A DNA stretch of 7,362 nt from Methylocapsa sp. (GTDB lineage: Bacteria > Pseudomonadota > Alphaproteobacteria > Rhizobiales > Beijerinckiaceae), in assembly GCA_003162995.1 (NCBI GenBank), contig PLUZ01000059.1, positions 1 to 7,362 on the forward strand, given 5' to 3'. Below are positions 4,884-7,362 of this stretch, in pieces. Both the position numbers and the translations under genes were made by a program. The notes below the pieces were generated by a model. It was not told where the DNA came from. It saw only the letters and a list, made by a program, of their open reading frames with translations, and did no database searches. Every line of letters starts with the position of its first letter. The first letter of the stretch is position 1.

Positions 4884-5698
4884 AGCTTCACCTCCATTTT
4901 GGTAAGAAGAGCTCCTTTCCAACTTTCCCGTTTTGGTTTTTTAGGCGTAGGGGTCACATTTGCCGCCTCCCATGTCGCTGGTTCATCTGTCGTGCCTAGG
5001 AAGGTCAGACGATAGAGGTTCGGCGCATTATACTGGCCGCGCGGCCTCGGTGCCGATGTCACGGCCAGCAATCCGGCATCGGTGAGTTCGCGATGAGCCC
5101 CAGGCATTAGGCGGATACCAACGCCGTGCCCCTTAAATTGCTCATACGAAACACGCAGCTTTCCATTCCCCTCGGACTTATGGCGTTGGTTCTCGATAAG
5201 CAGGCGGTCCATAACGCGCCGGGCATTAATTGATAGATTACACCATGCCGGGCTTTCCATGACTTCCACGGGCACCCAAACGAAGGTTCGATTAGCCGCT
5301 TTTATATAGCCGTCATCCTTCCGATACATCGTGATTTCGTACAAAGTAGGTGGCAACAAATCCGGGTTTGTGCCTATACCCTGTTTGAACGCGATTAGCC
5401 CCATCGCCGCTAATTTATCTTTTGACGCGGCAACGTATCTCCGATGCGTTATGCCGGCCCGCAGAAACCCGCCGAAGGATATTTCCAGATCTCCGTTGCT
5501 TCTTTGGAAATAGCGGAAATGCTGGCACATCAGCGCGTCAAGCATTCGCCGATCATTCACAGACAGGCTGTGCCATCGCTCTCCATCCATGACATCAATT
5601 GGGATCTTTACCCATGGCTTATCCTTTGGCGGTGCAATCCAGCGCTGCTGAATCTTGCTGAGGCGGCTATCCCGGGTTTTGCGATTGGGTTTAACCAT
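4880..5698 (-). CDS. Tandem winged-helix protein, candidate replication initiator (272 aa)
   Basis: A 272-residue protein built from an internal duplication. Residues 29-104 (WVKIPIDVMDGERWHSLSVN onward) align with 139-213 (FVWVPVEVMESPAWCNLSIN onward), with about 24 identities and a single one-residue gap. Each unit has the layout of a winged helix: an N-terminal strand, W-x-x-L-S-x-N-x-R-R, a long helix, N-G-x-L-x-x-S plus an HTH helix, L-x-x-x-G-L-(I/L)-A, and a final (P)-x-L-Y-(E/R)-(I/L)-T wing strand. The N-terminus and the C-terminus (TPTPKKPKRE) are basic. Plasmid Rep initiators such as RepE and Pi are also two winged-helix domains, so an initiator role is attractive given the iteron-like repeats downstream; no Rep family signature is recognised. 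ATG 5698 overlaps the upstream stop (ATGGTTAA) and has AGGG eight bases before it. Confidence 0.65.
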   Translation of the reverse strand: MVKPNRKTRDSRLSKIQQRWIAPPKDKPWVKIPIDVMDGERWHSLSVNDRRMLDALMCQHFRYFQRSNGDLEISFGGFLRAGITHRRYVAASKDKLAAMGLIAFKQGIGTNPDLLPPTLYEITMYRKDDGYIKAANRTFVWVPVEVMESPAWCNLSINARRVMDRLLIENQRHKSEGNGKLRVSYEQFKGHGVGIRLMPGAHRELTDAGLLAVTSAPRPRGQYNAPNLYRLTFLGTTDEPATWEAANVTPTPKKPKRESWKGALLTKMEVKL

Positions 5699-5951
5699 TG
5701 GCCGCCCTCGCTCTGCGTTTGAGCCACGCTGGCCGGCGCCGCACGGTCCGCGCAGCCGGTGCACCCATGGCGCACAAGTTTGCGGCCATTTGTTCGAGCC
5801 AAAGCCGGTCGCCGGGTGAGATTGCCCGCGTTGATTTGAACATGCAGACAAGATCGTGGAGCCGCTTTTTTTCGGCAAAAACGAAAATGTCGTAGGCTCT
5901 GTCCCTGACGGAATCGATAAGCTGCCAGTCGGCACGGAGCGCATCTGTCAT
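5691..5951 (-). CDS. Small basic protein in the replication cassette, unknown function (86 aa)
   Basis: An 86-residue protein. The N-terminal two thirds are helical (ALRADWQLIDSVRDRAYDIF, then AEKKRLHDLVCMFKST, then SPGDRLWLEQMAANLCAM), and the C-terminus is strongly basic (RTVRRRPAWLKRRARAANG), suggesting nucleic-acid contact. The frame is open further upstream to 6035, but a start there would overlap the conserved end of the resolvase. ATG 5951 lies 28 bases after the resolvase stop with AGG about six bases upstream, and it gives the sensible product. The gene overlaps the following winged-helix gene by eight bases. No family is recognised. Confidence 0.6.
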   Translation of the reverse strand: MTDALRADWQLIDSVRDRAYDIFVFAEKKRLHDLVCMFKSTRAISPGDRLWLEQMAANLCAMGAPAARTVRRRPAWLKRRARAANG

Positions 5952-5979
5952 GGTGCCTGCCGGTCTGGTCGAGCGTCGA

Positions 5980-6420
5980 TCAGAAAAGCGCCAACAGGCT
6001 CGCTTCGGCCCTGCCATGATCCTTTTTTCGGCCAAATCGATCCGACGCCGGCCAGGTCCGCAACGCTAGACCGCGCGACAGTTCTTTATCGGCGGGCAGT
6101 CTGAAATGCCGTTTCCACGTCACCGGCGCCACAAGATGCGTCGGCACTTTGAGCGCGGCCAAGATGCCCTGCACAGTTCCAAAGGCTTGGCCGAATTTGA
6201 ACATCGACGAGACGCCCTGGCCCGGCATCGCACCTACTCGCTCCAGGACTGCTAGGTTTGGGCGCATCTGCTCAATGCGCTGGGAGAGACTCACGGCATC
6301 GATCGCGCAAGCGACGATCGGCACATCCTCCGCAATGATTATGTGGGGTTCGGAAGGCCAGTAGAAGGCGACCGCCCCACTAAGGCCAGGGTCGATTCCG
6401 CAAATGCACTGGACGCTCAT
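5980..6420 (-). CDS. RuvC-like Holliday junction endonuclease of phage type
   Basis: RuvC-type nucleases cut four-way DNA junctions; phages use them to resolve recombination or replication intermediates before packaging. The 146-residue sequence shows the RNase H-fold acidic positions: D10 in CGIDPGLSGAVAF, E60 in LAVLERVGAMPGQG and the C-terminal KKDHGRAEASLLAL (D134, H135 and E139). Between them are SMFKFGQAFGTVQGILAAL and VTWKRHFRLPADKELSRGLA, which match the layout of phage RuvC-like proteins. The length is slightly below bacterial RuvC (about 170). ATG 6420 overlaps the upstream TGA (ATGA) and has GGAGG six bases before it. The following genes encode DNA-binding proteins, which fits a replication and recombination cassette. 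Confidence 0.85.
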   Translation of the reverse strand: MSVQCICGIDPGLSGAVAFYWPSEPHIIIAEDVPIVACAIDAVSLSQRIEQMRPNLAVLERVGAMPGQGVSSMFKFGQAFGTVQGILAALKVPTHLVAPVTWKRHFRLPADKELSRGLALRTWPASDRFGRKKDHGRAEASLLALF

Positions 6421-6761
6421 TGGCGGCCTCCAGTCGAACTGGAAGCAGGGCTGTCCGGGAGGTCGCCTTCGCGAAGCCGCTGAAGTTCTCGCGCTGACCA
6501 GGAAATAGAGCGCCAGTACGCCTGCGCCGTGCGGAGGCCGTAGATCAGGCCAGCATCGTTCGGGATATGACCCATCGCGACCGCTGCCTGAAGTGTCGCA
6601 ATCATCGGGCCAATAGTCTCGACAATATCCTCTCGCAAGAGTCCAATTTTCGCTTGCGTTACAGCGTGGGATTTGGTATTAAGTTTGCCATCAGCTGCAT
6701 TGGTAAAATCTTCGCAAGATCCACCCTCGCCGGTGGGTTTTTGCATATCTGAGACGGTCAT
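6417..6761 (-). CDS. Hypothetical protein upstream of the resolvase (114 aa)
   Basis: A 114-residue protein with a polar, probably disordered N-terminus (residues 1-34, Gly/Ser/Asp/Thr-rich). A helical core follows, VTQAKIGLLREDIVETIGPM (34-53), IATLQAAVAMG, then GLIYGLRTAQAYWRSISWSA (71-90) and RELQRLREGD. The tail is Ser/Pro/Gly-rich. The ATG at 6761 has GGGAA about nine bases before it, and a second in-frame ATG lies five codons further on. The stop overlaps the resolvase start (ATGA), so the two are co-translated. I recognise no family. Its position suggests an early replication-module factor, which is inference. Confidence 0.6.
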   Translation of the reverse strand: MTVSDMQKPTGEGGSCEDFTNAADGKLNTKSHAVTQAKIGLLREDIVETIGPMIATLQAAVAMGHIPNDAGLIYGLRTAQAYWRSISWSARELQRLREGDLPDSPASSSTGGRQ

Positions 6762-6777
6762 TATATTTGGTTCCCAT

Positions 6778-6829
6778 CGCGCTTATCTCCCCTGGCTGCC
6801 GGGAGGTGAACGGGATGGGGTTAAGCGCG
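6778..6829. repeat. Nested inverted repeat between the AlpA-like gene and the replication cassette
   Basis: Outer arms CGCGCTTA (6778-6785) and TAAGCGCG (6822-6829) are perfect complements. Inside them are CTCCC (6787-6791) and GGGAG (6801-6805). The right outer arm includes the stop codon of the AlpA-like gene. There is no T-run on either side, so it is not a standard intrinsic terminator. It could be a protein site or an mRNA structure upstream of the 114-aa gene. Confidence 0.3.
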
Positions 6830-7039
6830 GGCGCTCAGAGCTTGTTGCAGCAGAGACCGCTTGTAATTGTCGACAGATCTCTGTGTATAGAAAGTCCGCA
6901 TATTAATTTTTACTGGTTGCGGAAATAGCGGGTCTTTCTTTGCCAGATTGACGACTGTCCTAGGGCAAACGCCAAGGTCTTCTGCTAACCGCTTGCGCGG
7001 TATGAGCGCGCCTATCGGTTCATTAATTTGGGTGTCCAT
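6821..7039 (-). CDS. AlpA-like small helix-turn-helix protein, possible excisionase (72 aa)
   Basis: A 72-residue protein with the layout of AlpA/excisionase-type winged helices. The HTH is IPRKRLAEDLGVCPRTVVNL (13-32), then a spacer KKDPLFPQPVKIN, then an F/Y-rich wing and helix MRTFYTQRSVDNYKRSLLQQ (47-66). The P-x-P-V-x-I-x-x-R-x-F/Y signature is typical of these proteins, which act as recombination directionality factors or activate integrase genes. It lies directly downstream of the integrase, supporting that role. ATG 7039 has AGGAAA eight bases upstream. A longer form starting at ATG 7111 (MTNILSKLRGE...) also has an AGGGTG nearby but would be atypical for the family. The ribosome binding site sits in a perfect inverted repeat (see that entry). 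Confidence 0.7.
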   Translation of the reverse strand: MDTQINEPIGALIPRKRLAEDLGVCPRTVVNLAKKDPLFPQPVKINMRTFYTQRSVDNYKRSLLQQALSARA

Positions 7040-7045
7040 AACAAG

Positions 7046-7076
7046 TTTCCTTTTCCAATATGGTATGAAAAGGAAA
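7046..7076 (-). promoter_or_regulatory. 10-bp inverted repeat enclosing the ribosome binding site of the AlpA-like gene
   Basis: Perfect arms TTTCCTTTTC (7046-7055) and GAAAAGGAAA (7067-7076) flank an 11-base loop just before the start codon at 7039. In the mRNA the Shine-Dalgarno AAGGAAA forms part of the 3' arm, so folding would hide it. In DNA the dyad could be an operator for autoregulation by the small HTH protein. Sequence alone cannot tell which. Confidence 0.55.
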
Positions 7077-7187
7077 GCACATTCGCCGCGCAACTTCGAT
7101 AAAATATTTGTCATGCTCACCCTATCCACAGCCCCACGCACGTAAAACGGTGTGTTTCGGCGCGTCGCTGTTCGGCGCCACGCTTAA

Positions 7188-7362
7188 TCAACTTTTGTTC
7201 ATTGCCTCGACATGCTGCGCCCATGCATCCATCGCCGTGCGCTTTTCATCGGCAAAGCTGTGGCGCTGATAGACGCCAACGATACCGGCGAAGCTGCCTG
7301 AAACGTGGTTCAAGAGCTTTTCGATGACGGGCAGATTGATGCCCAACTTTGCCATTCCCGTT
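7188..7362 (-). CDS. int: Tyrosine-type phage integrase, C-terminal part only
   Basis: The last 57 codons of a minus-strand gene enter from the right edge. They read TGMAKLGINLPVIEKLLNHV, then SGSFAGIVGVYQRHSFADEK, then RTAMDAWAQHVEAMNKS, ending in TGA. This is the classic end of a tyrosine recombinase: the helix 'LGINLPVIEKLLNH' supplies the final catalytic His/Trp position (here His), and the Tyr in VGVYQRH is the nucleophile that attacks DNA. Such enzymes insert the phage into the host chromosome at an att site and help excise it. The catalytic Arg and the preceding R-H-T region lie outside the window. The stop is 148 bases upstream of the AlpA-like ATG, with no clear terminator between them. 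No attachment site could be recognised. Confidence 0.9.
   Translation of the reverse strand, partial: TGMAKLGINLPVIEKLLNHVSGSFAGIVGVYQRHSFADEKRTAMDAWAQHVEAMNKS

Noticed and set aside
5699..5944. N-terminal extension of the tandem winged-helix protein up to 5944
   Set aside because: It would overlap most of the 86-aa gene in another frame and reads as low-quality Ser/Gly/Arg sequence. ATG 5698 is coupled to the upstream stop.
7122..7130. DnaA-box-like CTATCCACA
   Set aside because: It has one mismatch to TTATCCACA, and a single such match is expected by chance in a window this size. It is also far from the repeat array.

Overview
The window looks like part of a temperate phage or prophage of an alphaproteobacterium, most plausibly a Rhizobiales host. 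The reasons are the GC-rich coding sequence, rhizobial-prophage-like protein styles, a terminase with an adjacent TerS-like gene, a tyrosine integrase end, an AlpA-like DNA-binding protein and a RuvC-like resolvase. Almost every gene is on the minus strand, so the region reads right to left. Many genes touch through ATGA, TGATATG or TAATG overlaps with good ribosome binding sites, which indicates long co-translated operons. Host assignment is inference; no host gene, tRNA or attachment site can be recognised.

Right part (7362 to 4527, minus strand): the C-terminus of an integrase carrying the catalytic Tyr; a 72-aa AlpA-like protein whose ribosome binding site lies in a 10-bp inverted repeat; then a tight cassette of a 114-aa unknown, a RuvC-like Holliday junction nuclease, an 86-aa basic unknown, a 272-aa protein made of two tandem winged-helix-like repeats, and a 118-aa winged-helix protein. 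Immediately downstream (4402-4499) are four direct repeats at 35/23/23-bp spacing beside an AT-rich tract. Together these resemble an iteron origin with its initiator. This replication-module reading is the main candidate for something undescribed, and it is inference.

Middle (4353 to 3217): a 154-aa unknown on the minus strand, probably expressed from a promoter overlapping the last repeat. Converging on it are two small plus-strand genes (69 and 52 aa), the only plus-strand genes seen. A 289-bp divergent region carries three copies of CAAACAGT that may be operators.

Left part (3216 to 1, minus strand): the packaging and head module. It holds a TerS-like protein, a large terminase broken by a 5-bp tandem duplication at 2099-2108, a 90-aa protein, a possible 17-aa peptide, an 88-aa coiled-coil protein, a small gene interrupted by an in-frame TAG, and the start of a protein with an N-terminal motif typical of phage XkdF/prohead-protease-like proteins, which runs off the left edge. 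The two lesions suggest a decaying, defective prophage, unless they are sequencing errors or the products of recoding.
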